Of a DNA stretch of 14,470 nt, positions 1-7,879 are shown one piece after another. The stretch lies in the NCBI GenBank assembly GCA_964472425.1, contig CAYYLF010000037.1, positions 1 through 14,470 of the forward strand, in the 5' to 3' direction. Source of the DNA: RUG11867 sp964472425 (GTDB lineage: Bacteria; Bacillota_I; Bacilli_A; RF39; UBA660). Both the position numbers and the translations under genes were made by a program. The notes below the pieces were generated by a model that had not been told where the DNA came from, did not search any database, and saw nothing but the letters and a program-made list of their open reading frames with translations. Position 1 is the first letter of the stretch, and each line of letters starts with the position of its first letter.

Positions 1-1
1 A

Positions 2-36
2 TTATACAAGGTCTCTTATATAAGTTATACAAGGTC
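2..36. repeat. Short direct repeat at left edge
   Basis: The 12-mer TTATACAAGGTC occurs at 2-13 and again at 25-36, a period of 23 bases. Between them lies the 10-bp palindrome CTTATATAAG (15-24). The second copy overlaps the last codon and TGA stop of the surface-protein gene on the minus strand. It may be the end of a longer 23-bp tandem array running off the left edge, or the remains of a small duplication; the window does not show which. Confidence 0.5.
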
Positions 37-1360
37 AAATTTGATACGGATTTCCTTGACTTCCGTCCCCGCTCTTTATGGCGATTTTCGAGTCCAGATA
101 GACCGTCGGGCGAACCCCCATAGAAGTCGCAAACTTGTCGCTGAGGTTGCTGAGGCCGCTCACCAATCCGTCCGAGTTCACATAGAACGCGCTGTACGCA
201 TCCCACGCACTCGGCGACAAAGTCCATTGCCGAGCACTGCTGTCATACAACCAGCCTGCGCTTGGAGTTCATCCATCAGAAGTTCTACAATTATATCCAT
301 CTTTGTAACATATATTATCTACTCCTTTTGCATATGTATATACATAATCACTTGGATACATTAAGCCTACATTTTGTATTATACTTGTCGCTCTCGTATT
401 TATACTACACTTTCCTGTCGTTACACATGTCGTTTCCCCTCTCTCAAAGTTATAATAGTCTGGACCTCCTAAATTCTGATATGTGCTTGAGCCTCCTAGG
501 TACCATTTTACTTTCGCTATTTGTGAACGCGCTGTCGCGTTCAAGCCTTTTGGGATGGTTTTTGTCGTTCCTGTAGATGAACTTAAAACTTTATACGTAT
601 AACTGAAACTTCCTTCTATATTATAATAATTTCCGTTAAGTAATTTTTGTAATGACGCTGTACTCCATTCATTTGTACTACTTCCATCTGTAAAGTCGTC
701 CCATGGCATATCTCCTATCGATTCATTTCTTATTATTTTGATGAGTTGTTCTTTATCTCCGCTTTCATTCTCGACTGTGAATACTCCTATTATTCTCCAT
801 GTCTCGTCGTTGAATGTTATATAGTTATTTGGATTTGCTCCTATGTATCTATAATCTCTTCTTTGTTCTGATGTCCAATCTGCCACTTGGGTTGCCGAGT
901 GTGTGTATGTTCCATCATCATCTGTTGTAGTCGTAGTCAACTCGTCGTGGTCGAATGCGTACATCTCGGTCTTTTCTCCATCCTCGTAATTTGTAACTGT
1001 CGGTAAATTTGCTTTTAATCCGTTCGCCAATGTAATAAGTCTTTCTTTTTCAAAATATACTGTACATTCGTCACTAGTTTTGATTTTTAAACTCAGTTTT
1101 TTTGTACTCGCATTTTGAGTTATCTTTCCTCCATTCTTGCAACCGCTCTTCTCGGTATTCAAAACGTATCCATCCGTAGGAAATTCATGAGCGTCGCTCA
1201 ACTGATAGTTTCCGTCCTCGTCTTGAATATACATCGCAATCATGCTGCCTGTCCCAAATGGTTTTACCTCTTCAGTCTCGTGAATTTTTACCGTTACTAT
1301 CGAACCAATCATTATTCCTAATACTAACGATATACCCAATACGTAATTCTTCTTTTTCAT
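35..1360 (-). pseudogene. Secreted/anchored surface protein (DUF6273-like), interrupted by an in-frame TGA
   Basis: The frame is open from ATG at 1360-1358 to a TGA at 271-269, then continues in the same frame to a second TGA at 37-35; about 441 codons in all. The N-terminus has a lysine cluster (MKKKNY) and one hydrophobic helix, residues about 6-24, so an uncleaved anchor or signal peptide is likely. The middle has the pattern YIGANPNNYITFN, ETWRIIGVF and WSTASLQKLLNG. The last part has GVRPTVYL and GDGSQGNPYQI. These are signatures I know from a large family of paralogous surface proteins in uncultured Firmicutes, often labelled DUF6273; the family name is from memory. The role is unknown, possibly adhesion. 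A TTG at 1366 is an alternative start, but ATG is preferred. Without readthrough the protein loses about 78 C-terminal residues including the conserved GVRP block. Confidence 0.75.
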
Positions 1361-1381
1361 TTGCAAAAATCTCCAATCGTT

Positions 1382-1438
1382 TAGTGTGATTATCAGTCAC
1401 ACTACTATAGGAAGTATATCATCTCATCACTGTGACTG
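1382..1438. promoter_or_regulatory. Operator-like inverted repeats around the promoter
   Basis: Two symmetries overlap here. TAGTGTGA (1382-1389) and TCACACTA (1397-1404) form an 8-bp inverted repeat with a 7-base spacer just at the expected transcript start. In addition, CAGTCACA (1394-1401) is the exact inverse of TGTGACTG (1431-1438). That wider pair is centred at 1416, on the -10 box of the minus-strand promoter. The arrangement looks like a binding site for a dimeric or tetrameric repressor; the XRE-type protein encoded next door is the obvious candidate, by inference only. Confidence 0.5.
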
Positions 1439-1442
1439 TCAA
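1413..1442 (-). promoter_or_regulatory. Promoter of the surface-protein gene
   Basis: Read on the minus strand, TTGACA (1442-1437) is followed after 18 bases by TATACT (1418-1413), preceded by TGA, which forms an extended -10. It lies about 55 bases upstream of the ATG at 1360. The perfect -35 and extended -10 suggest a strong promoter, presumably held down by the flanking inverted repeats. Confidence 0.7.
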
Positions 1443-1510
1443 TCATACTTTGATTATTTTACAGCTATAATGATTTATAATTTTGACTATCTGAAGGTAA
1501 GGTGATTTAG

Positions 1511-1747
1511 ATGGAAATCGACACAAAAATATACGATGAACCTAAAGATATAATAAGGTTTATGAGAGACGCGACTAATCTTTCTCAAAAAGAATTTGCC
1601 AAGAGCATTGGAAAAACAGAAGATTGGATACGGAAAAATGAATACGGCATAACTAATTACTATTTTAAAGACCTCATTAAACTTGCTAAAATACATGGAT
1701 TTACTATCACCATTACAAAAGATGATGAAAACAAAACGCGCCCATAA
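1511..1747 (+). CDS. Small XRE-type helix-turn-helix regulator
   Basis: This is a 78-residue protein. Residues about 15-60 form an XRE/Cro-like helix-turn-helix: IRFMRDATNLSQKEFAKSIG, then TEDWIRKNEYG, then a third helix ending LIKLAKIHGF. The tail is short and charged. A good ribosome binding site (AGGTGA) lies 5 bases before the ATG. A TATAAT at 1466-1471 could be its -10, but no convincing -35 is seen. It is divergent from the surface-protein gene at 1360 and shares with it a 150-bp region holding inverted repeats, so it likely regulates that gene, itself, or both. The gene ends on TAA inside a bidirectional terminator. It is a single-domain protein; no partner toxin gene is seen beside it. 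Confidence 0.75.
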   Translation: MEIDTKIYDEPKDIIRFMRDATNLSQKEFAKSIGKTEDWIRKNEYGITNYYFKDLIKLAKIHGFTITITKDDENKTRP

Positions 1748-1784
1748 AAAAACTTCTACACCCGAACAGTATAGAAGTTTTTAT
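1748..1784. terminator. Bidirectional intrinsic terminator
   Basis: The stem AAAAACTTCTA (1748-1758) pairs with TAGAAGTTTTT (1772-1782), 11 bp with a 13-base loop. It lies between the convergent regulator gene (ends 1747) and DUF2207 gene (ends 1804). The T-run is good in both directions and longer on the minus strand, so it likely serves both genes. Confidence 0.8.
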
Positions 1785-1803
1785 AATTCCTGTTTTTTTA
1801 TGA

Positions 1804-3753
1804 CTAGAATCCGCTGACGTTCCCGCCACCGCCACCACCGGAGAAACCGCCGCCGCCGGAAAATCCTCCACCGTGGCCATCTCCACTCGACATAACTAAA
1901 TTAGCATTATGTTCGTTGATGACCATAGTAGATTTGGTAATCGCCGTGCTCAAACTCTCGTTCAAAGAATGCATGACGTAGAAATCGCTGTAAGTGAATG
2001 TTCTCGATGGCAGAGTACTCTCTTCCATTCCCATAGCCGAAAGTTGGACCTTCATGGCTTTCTCTACTTCCTTTGCTATTCCAAATACGGTCGCATAGAC
2101 CAAATATCTATCCCAAAGGCGAATTTCCGGAACTTCTTTATCCTTAAAAGAACCGAAATCCAATAGAAAATTCTTGAAAGCATTCCATTTGAGATAATGT
2201 TCGCGACCGATTTTTGACCACTTTTTAAACGACCAAACGTATATCAAGAAGGCGATTGAGCCAATCAGAATCGCAGCCATATACAAGTACTCTCCAAAGC
2301 CTATTGCTATCATCACGATGAACAATACCAAACCGAGAACGAAATAGAGACTTGCCAATGCTCGAGCACTGCTGTTTTCCTCGTAAAAACCGGCCTTCAT
2401 AGCATCCTTAGTCGCGGATAACCGCCACGCCTCATAGTCCTTCATGAACACCTCGGCCGTGCTGAATTCCGAAGAAAACTTCTTTATTTTCTCCAGAGTT
2501 ACACGCCCATCCTTACCGATAGTCGTGAACAACAAATCCAACAATTTCCCTTCTGTCTCGTTGCAACCTTCTCTCGACTTCAAAATCAAAGTCATGTCTT
2601 TCTTCTTGCCCGGTACTTCTTCGAAGTCGACGTTTTTCTTGTATATCAAATTCATCAAAGACGCGTTCATAGCATTCGTGCCGATGTTCTTAGTCATAAC
2701 GTACTCGACGACCTCGACATTGTAATCGTCTATAAATTCGCGATTGTACTTGTGGTCGAACCCGACCTTGTATTCCCTGTCGTAACGGCGATACATGTAT
2801 ATCCAAAGTAAGACCAATCCGACCAAATAGACGACGCTGCTTCCTTTTAGAAAATAGAACATCACCTTGACGTACTGTCTTTGCCTATTTGCTGCGTCAG
2901 ACCTTTCGGTCTCGTCGGCGATTATCCCCTCTAACGCATCCTGTTCACTATTGTTGAGAATCCCCTCTAAAGATGAAAAAGCATTTCTATTCATCGTCAT
3001 GCGGATTGTGAAATCTTCTCCCGCTTTGTAGTTATTCAAAGTCGCCAATACACCACGATAAGTCGTCTCACCATCCGAATTCTTTTCTCCTTCGATGGGC
3101 GAAATGGTGCCATCCATACCACCGTGAGCCCACCATCTGAACACATCTTCCGTATTTCCTAAAGAACCCAAGAGTTGGATATTTACCTGATTGACATTGT
3201 TGTCGAGCGACTTAAAGAAACCAAAATATAATTCGGCTACGTCGTTATGAAGGACTACCACTTGGTCGATAAAATACTCGTAATAATAGACGATGTATCC
3301 CGAGTCGTTTCCCTCGTATATTTGAACGTTTACTCCATCTACAAAATCGCTTTTCGTGTATACACCAGAATCGCCTTTGTCCGCCGAAGAAACATTCTCG
3401 AAAGTTCCATAATCGTCCGACAACAACTCCCAGCCGATTTCATCTTCGTCGATACGTTTTGCTCCGGCCTTCTTAAAAGTTATACCTCGAGCATTATAAA
3501 AAGAAGATTCGTGAAAATCGACTTTTCCTGGCTCCCACTGAGCCAGCGAACTATCTCGATAAGTAATCTCGTTTTTGAGCCCATTCAAACTGCCCTCAAC
3601 GACGATGGCTTCTTGTACCCTCATACTTCCTACTATGTCAAGTTCCGCATTTATGTAGACCTTTCTTATCTTGTAATCGACCTCTCGCGCATCGACCGTC
3701 AAAGGCAAAACCACTGCGACCATCGCGAGCAAAAACCATTTCCAATTTTTCAT
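1804..3753 (-). CDS. DUF2207 family membrane protein
   Basis: This is a 649-residue protein starting at ATG 3753, with a strong site (AGGAGGG) just before it; a longer frame to 3780 lacks support. Residues 1-22 are a signal peptide (MKNWKWFLLAMVAVVLPLTV). Residues about 25-300 form the extracellular DUF2207 beta domain. A membrane helix follows at about 303-323, then a cytoplasmic part, then two more helices at about 466-486 and 488-508. The block LWDRYLVYATVFGIAKEV (547-564) is a family hallmark. The C-terminus is glycine-rich (about 624-646), as is common in this family. Function is unknown. The gene follows lemA, a pairing seen in many Firmicutes, which suggests a shared envelope role. An intrinsic terminator lies in the lemA-DUF2207 junction, so expression probably depends on partial readthrough. 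The stop is TAG. Confidence 0.9.
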   Translation of the reverse strand: MKNWKWFLLAMVAVVLPLTVDAREVDYKIRKVYINAELDIVGSMRVQEAIVVEGSLNGLKNEITYRDSSLAQWEPGKVDFHESSFYNARGITFKKAGAKRIDEDEIGWELLSDDYGTFENVSSADKGDSGVYTKSDFVDGVNVQIYEGNDSGYIVYYYEYFIDQVVVLHNDVAELYFGFFKSLDNNVNQVNIQLLGSLGNTEDVFRWWAHGGMDGTISPIEGEKNSDGETTYRGVLATLNNYKAGEDFTIRMTMNRNAFSSLEGILNNSEQDALEGIIADETERSDAANRQRQYVKVMFYFLKGSSVVYLVGLVLLWIYMYRRYDREYKVGFDHKYNREFIDDYNVEVVEYVMTKNIGTNAMNASLMNLIYKKNVDFEEVPGKKKDMTLILKSREGCNETEGKLLDLLFTTIGKDGRVTLEKIKKFSSEFSTAEVFMKDYEAWRLSATKDAMKAGFYEENSSARALASLYFVLGLVLFIVMIAIGFGEYLYMAAILIGSIAFLIYVWSFKKWSKIGREHYLKWNAFKNFLLDFGSFKDKEVPEIRLWDRYLVYATVFGIAKEVEKAMKVQLSAMGMEESTLPSRTFTYSDFYVMHSLNESLSTAITKSTMVINEHNANLVMSSGDGHGGGFSGGGGFSGGGGGGNVSGF

Positions 3754-3762
3754 AATCCCTCC

Positions 3763-3793
3763 TAAGAAAAAGCCTAACATCGCGTGTTAGGCT
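3763..3793 (-). terminator. Intercistronic intrinsic terminator between lemA and DUF2207 gene
   Basis: On the minus strand AGCCTAACA (3793-3785), loop CGCGA, TGTTAGGCT (3779-3771) form a 9-bp perfect stem. A T-run follows (TTTTTCTT, about 3770-3763). It starts 5 bases after the lemA stop, and its T-run ends directly before the ribosome binding site of the next gene. It should lower transcription of the DUF2207 gene relative to lemA. Confidence 0.8.
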
Positions 3794-3797
3794 AGTG

Positions 3798-4355
3798 TTA
3801 AAATTCGACTTTTACGTTTTCTCTCTCGGCTTCTCCGGCCTTGAAGAATTCAACCTTAGTAAATTTGAACAATCCGGCGACTATGTTCGAAGGGAACATA
3901 TCGACCTTGTTGTTTAACTGCAAAGCAGTATCGTTGTAGAACTTGCGAGCATAGCTGATTTTGTTTTCCGTTTCTTCGAGCTGTCTTTGCAAATCCAAGA
4001 AATTTTCGTTGGCCTTGAGCTCCGGATAACTCTCCGTCAAAGCGAACAACTTGTTTAAAGTACTCGTAAGCTCGCCATCCGCTTTCATCGCATCCTCTTT
4101 GGTACCCGCGGACAAATACGTATTTCTAGCCTTGATGACATTTTCCAACGTTTCGCTCTCGTGCTTGGCGTAACCTTTGACCGTGCTAACGAAATTAGGT
4201 ATCAAATCGAACCTTCTTTTGAGTTCGACATCTATCTGACTCCATTGGTCGTTTACCTTATTGCGAAGGCCTATCAAACTATTATAAGTCGCGATTACGT
4301 AAATTACGATGAAAGCAATTACTGCAATCAAAATTATCACCCATATTGGTGGCAT
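3798..4355 (-). CDS. lemA: LemA family protein
   Basis: This is a 185-residue protein, the usual LemA length. One N-terminal membrane helix spans residues about 3-22 (PPIWVIILIAVIAFIVIYVI). The family core follows: YNSLIGLRNKV, DQWSQIDVELKRRFDLIPN, VKGYAKHESETL, then YPELKANENFLDLQRQLEETE and the late MFPSNIVAGLFKF. LemA proteins are membrane-anchored helical bundles of uncertain role. The ATG at 4355 is preferred because AAGGA lies about 8 bases upstream; the in-frame ATG at 4361 sits too close to that site. It lies 21 bases after the ylxM stop, so it belongs to the ftsY-ylxM operon, with the DUF2207 gene after it. Confidence 0.93.
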   Translation of the reverse strand: MPPIWVIILIAVIAFIVIYVIATYNSLIGLRNKVNDQWSQIDVELKRRFDLIPNFVSTVKGYAKHESETLENVIKARNTYLSAGTKEDAMKADGELTSTLNKLFALTESYPELKANENFLDLQRQLEETENKISYARKFYNDTALQLNNKVDMFPSNIVAGLFKFTKVEFFKAGEAERENVKVEF

Positions 4356-4376
4356 GAACATCTTCCTTTCTTTATT

Positions 4377-4676
4377 CTATAATACTATATTATCATATTT
4401 CGACAATCTATTCAATATTTCTTCTTCATCTTTGAACTCGAGTCTCAACTTTTCCCTGTACTCCAAAACGTGCAACTTCGCTTCCGTATCTTCCAAGGAT
4501 GCTTTTATCTGCTTGACTGCCTTCGCGACCGAACTCTTGCTGACCCCGTCGAAAAGAGCAATTTCTTCCAAAGTCAAATTCTCGAAAAAATAATTTTCGA
4601 AGATTTCTCTCTGTCTCGCCGTAAGCAAATTCTTGTACAAATCGTAAAGACTACTGTAATACATTAAATCTTCCAT
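4377..4676 (-). CDS. ylxM: YlxM-like regulator of the SRP pathway
   Basis: This is a 99-residue protein of the UPF0122/YlxM family. It is mostly helical and resembles sigma region 4: LTARQREIFENYFFENLTLE (18-37), then EIALFDGVSKSSVAKAVKQI (38-57) as the helix-turn-helix, then a charged coiled tail. In related bacteria YlxM is associated with the signal recognition particle. The start is the ATG overlapping the ftsY stop (TGATG), with AAGGA about 9 bases upstream, so translation is probably coupled. The frame stays open far upstream inside ftsY, but that part is arginine-rich out-of-frame noise. The usual next gene, ffh, is absent; lemA follows instead. The stop is TAG. Confidence 0.92.
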   Translation of the reverse strand: MEDLMYYSSLYDLYKNLLTARQREIFENYFFENLTLEEIALFDGVSKSSVAKAVKQIKASLEDTEAKLHVLEYREKLRLEFKDEEEILNRLSKYDNIVL

Positions 4677-5647
4677 CACATCAAATCCTTGAAAAGTCCG
4701 TATATGTACGACTCTATGTCGAACGACTTCAAATCTTCCATCTGCTCTCCGAGACCTACGAACTTGACTGGCAAGCCTACGTTTTCCTTGATGGCGAGGA
4801 CTATGCCCCCTTTCGCCGTCCCGTCCAACTTCGTCAAGACCAATCCCGTGATGTTCGTAATTTCTTTGAAACTCTCGGCCTGGCTTATGCCGTTTTGCCC
4901 AGTCGACGCATCGATGACGAGCAAAGTTTCGTGCGGAGCCCCTTCGACGTGTCTCCCTATGACTTTGTTCACCTTCTCGAGTTCGGCCATGAGTCCGACC
5001 TTGTTTTGTAACCTCCCAGCCGTGTCGATAAGTACTATGTCTACCTCGTCTTCCTTGGCCTTCAATAGTCCATCGTATATGACTCCCGCTGGGTCGGCAT
5101 TGTCTTTTCCGTAGAACTCGCATCCTACGCGATTCGCCCAAACTTCCAACTGTTCGACGGCTCCCGCTCTGAACGTATCTCCTGCTATGAGCATGACTTT
5201 CTTGCCCTCGCCCTTATACTTGTACGCGAGTTTCCCTATCGTCGTAGTTTTACCTACTCCGTTCACTCCGACCATCAAGATGACCGTCGGTCCATCCTCG
5301 TTCATGTGAATCTTGTCGGACAAACTTTCCCCGTTTACGTAAATCAAAAACATCTCGTCGACGATTACCTCGCCCAACTCTTTCGTACTCGTGATGCTCT
5401 CTTCCTTGACTCTTTTTCTTAGTTTGTCGAGCAAATCGTAAACGGTCTTGACGCCGATATCCGCCTCGATTAAAATTCTCTCGAGTTCCTCGTAGTACTC
5501 CTCGCTCACCTTCGTATACTTGATGCCGAGAAGAGACAATTTGGATACGAATTCGTCCCTCGTCTTCTCCAAACCCTCTTCGTACTTCTTTATATCCTGT
5601 TTGTCTTCGCGTTTAAAAACTTTCTTGAATTTATCGAATATTCCCAT
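4676..5647 (-). CDS. ftsY: Signal recognition particle receptor FtsY
   Basis: This is a 323-residue GTPase, the receptor that docks SRP-ribosome complexes at the membrane. It has a short basic N-terminus (MGIFDKFKKVFKRED) and no long acidic A domain, as in Gram-positives. The helical N domain spans about 25-105. The NG GTPase domain shows GVNGVGKTTTIGKL (127-140, P-loop), GDTFRAGAVEQLEVW (156-170), DTAGR (208-212) and TKLDGTAKGG (272-281). No M domain is present, which excludes Ffh. ATG 5647 is chosen because AGGGGGGA lies just upstream. It starts 11 bases after the pseudopilin stop and its TGA overlaps the ylxM start, so the three are one transcription unit. Confidence 0.97.
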   Translation of the reverse strand: MGIFDKFKKVFKREDKQDIKKYEEGLEKTRDEFVSKLSLLGIKYTKVSEEYYEELERILIEADIGVKTVYDLLDKLRKRVKEESITSTKELGEVIVDEMFLIYVNGESLSDKIHMNEDGPTVILMVGVNGVGKTTTIGKLAYKYKGEGKKVMLIAGDTFRAGAVEQLEVWANRVGCEFYGKDNADPAGVIYDGLLKAKEDEVDIVLIDTAGRLQNKVGLMAELEKVNKVIGRHVEGAPHETLLVIDASTGQNGISQAESFKEITNITGLVLTKLDGTAKGGIVLAIKENVGLPVKFVGLGEQMEDLKSFDIESYIYGLFKDLM

Positions 5648-5658
5648 ATTGTATCCCC

Positions 5659-6060
5659 CTAACCGCACGTAATCCCCGTCAAATCGACGTCGTATCCGGA
5701 CCTGCCCTTATGCGTTATTTTGACCGTTCCACTGCAATGACCTTCGTAATCTTCGAAATAACCTTGAGCTTTCAAATCGTCCAACGAGACGGCTACTTCG
5801 GTCCATGAATTGTTCGCCATCGTACATTTGCTCTCAATCCAAGAGCCCTCTTGACAATTGTATATTCCGGACGCATAATCGTCCAAATCTATCCCGACCA
5901 TCTCGCCTGCATACCTGATATTCTTCTTCTGCGACTCGTTTAACCCCCTAATCGTATTGTCTCGAGCCTTCATCACCATAGGTACAGCTAAGATGAGCAA
6001 CAAAGCAAGTACGGCGATTACGGCCAACAACTCTACTAAAGTAAAACCTCTTCTTTTCAT
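5659..6060 (-). CDS. Type II/IV pseudopilin-like protein
   Basis: This is a 133-residue protein with a class III prepilin signal, MKRRGFTLVELLAVIAVLAL. Cleavage is expected between Gly5 and Phe6, with the conserved Glu at mature position 5, followed by a hydrophobic stalk helix to about residue 30. The C-terminal part (about 40-133) is a small globular domain with four cysteines (CQEGSWIESKC, HCSG and the terminal CG). Such proteins need a prepilin peptidase and an assembly ATPase, neither of which is in the window. It could be a minor pilin, a ComG-type pseudopilin or a surface protein using the same export route. ATG 6060 has AGGAG 8 bases upstream; the TTG at 6066 is less likely. It is the first gene of the ftsY operon, an unusual place for a pilin. 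Confidence 0.85.
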   Translation of the reverse strand: MKRRGFTLVELLAVIAVLALLLILAVPMVMKARDNTIRGLNESQKKNIRYAGEMVGIDLDDYASGIYNCQEGSWIESKCTMANNSWTEVAVSLDDLKAQGYFEDYEGHCSGTVKITHKGRSGYDVDLTGITCG

Positions 6061-6081
6061 ATTCAAGTCTCCTTCTAACTA

Positions 6082-6110
6082 AGTATAACAGTATTCACTT
6101 GAAATTTCAA
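6082..6110 (-). promoter_or_regulatory. Promoter of pseudopilin-ftsY-ylxM-lemA operon
   Basis: On the minus strand TTGAAA (6110-6105), 17 bases, then TATACT (6087-6082) with an upstream TGT giving an extended -10. The ATG at 6060 follows after a short leader. Its -35 abuts the -35 of the divergent RNase J promoter. Confidence 0.75.
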
Positions 6111-6127
6111 ACAGAATAGTGTATAAT
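6099..6127 (+). promoter_or_regulatory. Promoter of the RNase J gene
   Basis: TTGAAA (6099-6104), a 17-base spacer, then the consensus TATAAT (6122-6127). The ATG follows at 6206, giving a leader of about 70 bases. The -35 is the left half of the palindrome TTGAAATTTCAA (6099-6110), whose right half is the -35 of the opposite promoter. Confidence 0.8.
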
Positions 6128-6205
6128 TAAAACATCTTTTGACGCTTTTACAAATTTGACTATTGAATTAAAAAACACTTAAAAGAAAGAAGGAAATTTT
6201 TTATT

Positions 6206-7879
6206 ATGAAAGAAAAAAAGTTGCCGACCTCGGTATTCGCCTTAGGCGGACTCGGAGAAATCGGGAAAAATATGTATATCGTCAAAAATGACAAGGAAAT
6301 CATCATCATCGATGCTGGTGTGATGTTCCCGGAAGACGACCTATTGGGAGTCGACTATGTCATTCAAGACGTCACTTACCTAAAAGAGAACGAAGATAAA
6401 ATCGTCGGTTTATTCATAACCCACGGACACGAAGACCACATCGGTGGCATACCATTTTTACTTGGAAGCGTCAAGATACCCAAGATTTATACACCCAAGA
6501 TAGCCAACGACCTCATCGTCAAAAAGTTGATAGATAGGAACATCAAATACGAAGACTTAGTCATCTACGACGAGAACTCGCTCGTAAAATTCGAGACCAT
6601 GAGTGTCGAGTTCATAAGGACCAGCCACTCCATACCGGACAGTTTTGCTATCGCTATTCATACCCCACAAGGTGTCGTGATGACGACCGGAGACTACAAG
6701 TTCGACCTCACCCCTATCGGACCGATGAGCGACCTTCACAAGATGGCACGACTCGGCGAAGAGGGAGTCAAACTGCTCCTAAGCGACTCGACCAATGCCT
6801 TGAGCGAAGGATTTTCCAAAAGTGAATCCTGCGTCGACGAGACTATCGACTCGATATTCACGCGCTACTCATCTAACCGCATAATATTGGCGACCTTCGC
6901 CTCCAATATATATAGAATCAAACACATAGTCGAGACTTGTCGCGAACACGGCCGCAAGATAGTCACCTTCGGACGAAGCATGGAATCCGCCAAAGAGATT
7001 GCCCTCAAAAATAACCTCATCACGGACAAGACCATCTTCATCGAAGCGAACGAAGCCAAGAGTCTCAAGAAAAACGAAATATGCATCCTCTGTACCGGTT
7101 CCCAAGGTGAGCCACTCGCAGCTCTATCGAGAATTGCCAACGGCACCCACAAACAGATAACCCTCTTGCCGGACGACATCGTCGTCTTCTCATCTAGCCC
7201 TATTCCGGGAAATGCTGCTTCGATTAACAGGATAATCAACAAACTGTACTTGAAAGGCGTCAAAGTAGTCACCAACACCGAACTATCGAACATCCACACC
7301 TCAGGACATGCCAAACAAGAAGAACTGAGACTCATGTTGAGACTAATCAAACCCGAATACTTCATGCCTGTCCACGGCGAATACAGAATGCTAAAAGAAC
7401 ACAAAAAACTCGCCGTATCGTGCGACATCGACGAGGACAAAGTATTCATCATGAAAAACGGCGAATCGATAGATATCACCGACAAAGGCATCACCCGTGG
7501 CAAGAACTACCAAGCAGGCGACGTTTACGTCGACGGCTCTCGCATCGGCTCCATCGGAAGTGTCGTCCTCAAAGATAGAAAACTCATGAGCAAAGATGGA
7601 ATACTCGTCGCCATTCTAAACTTAGACGTGAACAAGAAAGAACTTCTCATTCACCCGAACGTCACGACCCGTGGCTTCATCCTAGTAAACGAAAATGCGA
7701 ACCTCATCTTCTCCATCAGCAAGCGCATCGAAGGAATCGTAAGAAAATACTTCCAAACCAATGCCCGTTATAGCTACCTAGACCTCAAAAACCAAATCAT
7801 CCTCGAACTCAACTCCTACATAGTAGAACTGACGGGACGTCGTCCTATCATCCTACCGGTCATCATGGAAGTAAAGTAA
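6206..7879 (+). CDS. rnjA: Ribonuclease J
   Basis: This is a 557-residue metallo-beta-lactamase/beta-CASP ribonuclease, close to the 555 residues of Bacillus subtilis RNase J1. RNase J has 5'-3' exonuclease and endonuclease activity and is a main mRNA decay and rRNA maturation enzyme in Firmicutes. The zinc motif is HGHEDH (73-78), followed by H141 (TSHSIPDS) and D163 (TTGDYKFD). Further along are the beta-CASP blocks CTGSQGEP and HTSGHA, and PVHGEYRML. The C-terminus ends RRPIILPVIMEV, the family signature. All catalytic residues are present. AAGGA lies about 11 bases before the ATG, a little far. It is divergent from the ftsY operon and ends in a strong terminator. Whether it corresponds to J1 or J2 is not certain, as only one copy is visible. 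Confidence 0.96.
   Translation: MKEKKLPTSVFALGGLGEIGKNMYIVKNDKEIIIIDAGVMFPEDDLLGVDYVIQDVTYLKENEDKIVGLFITHGHEDHIGGIPFLLGSVKIPKIYTPKIANDLIVKKLIDRNIKYEDLVIYDENSLVKFETMSVEFIRTSHSIPDSFAIAIHTPQGVVMTTGDYKFDLTPIGPMSDLHKMARLGEEGVKLLLSDSTNALSEGFSKSESCVDETIDSIFTRYSSNRIILATFASNIYRIKHIVETCREHGRKIVTFGRSMESAKEIALKNNLITDKTIFIEANEAKSLKKNEICILCTGSQGEPLAALSRIANGTHKQITLLPDDIVVFSSSPIPGNAASINRIINKLYLKGVKVVTNTELSNIHTSGHAKQEELRLMLRLIKPEYFMPVHGEYRMLKEHKKLAVSCDIDEDKVFIMKNGESIDITDKGITRGKNYQAGDVYVDGSRIGSIGSVVLKDRKLMSKDGILVAILNLDVNKKELLIHPNVTTRGFILVNENANLIFSISKRIEGIVRKYFQTNARYSYLDLKNQIILELNSYIVELTGRRPIILPVIMEVK

Noticed and set aside
3247..3765. Plus-strand 172-residue frame opposite the DUF2207 gene
   Set aside because: Antisense shadow of a well-supported gene; no binding site or recognisable domain.
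4677..5141. Minus-strand frame extending ylxM upstream by about 155 residues
   Set aside because: It lies inside ftsY in another frame, is arginine/histidine-rich with no domain, and the YlxM start at 4676 has proper overlap and binding-site context.
6865..7503. Minus-strand 212-residue frame opposite RNase J
   Set aside because: Antisense shadow of a conserved enzyme; no domain and no binding site.
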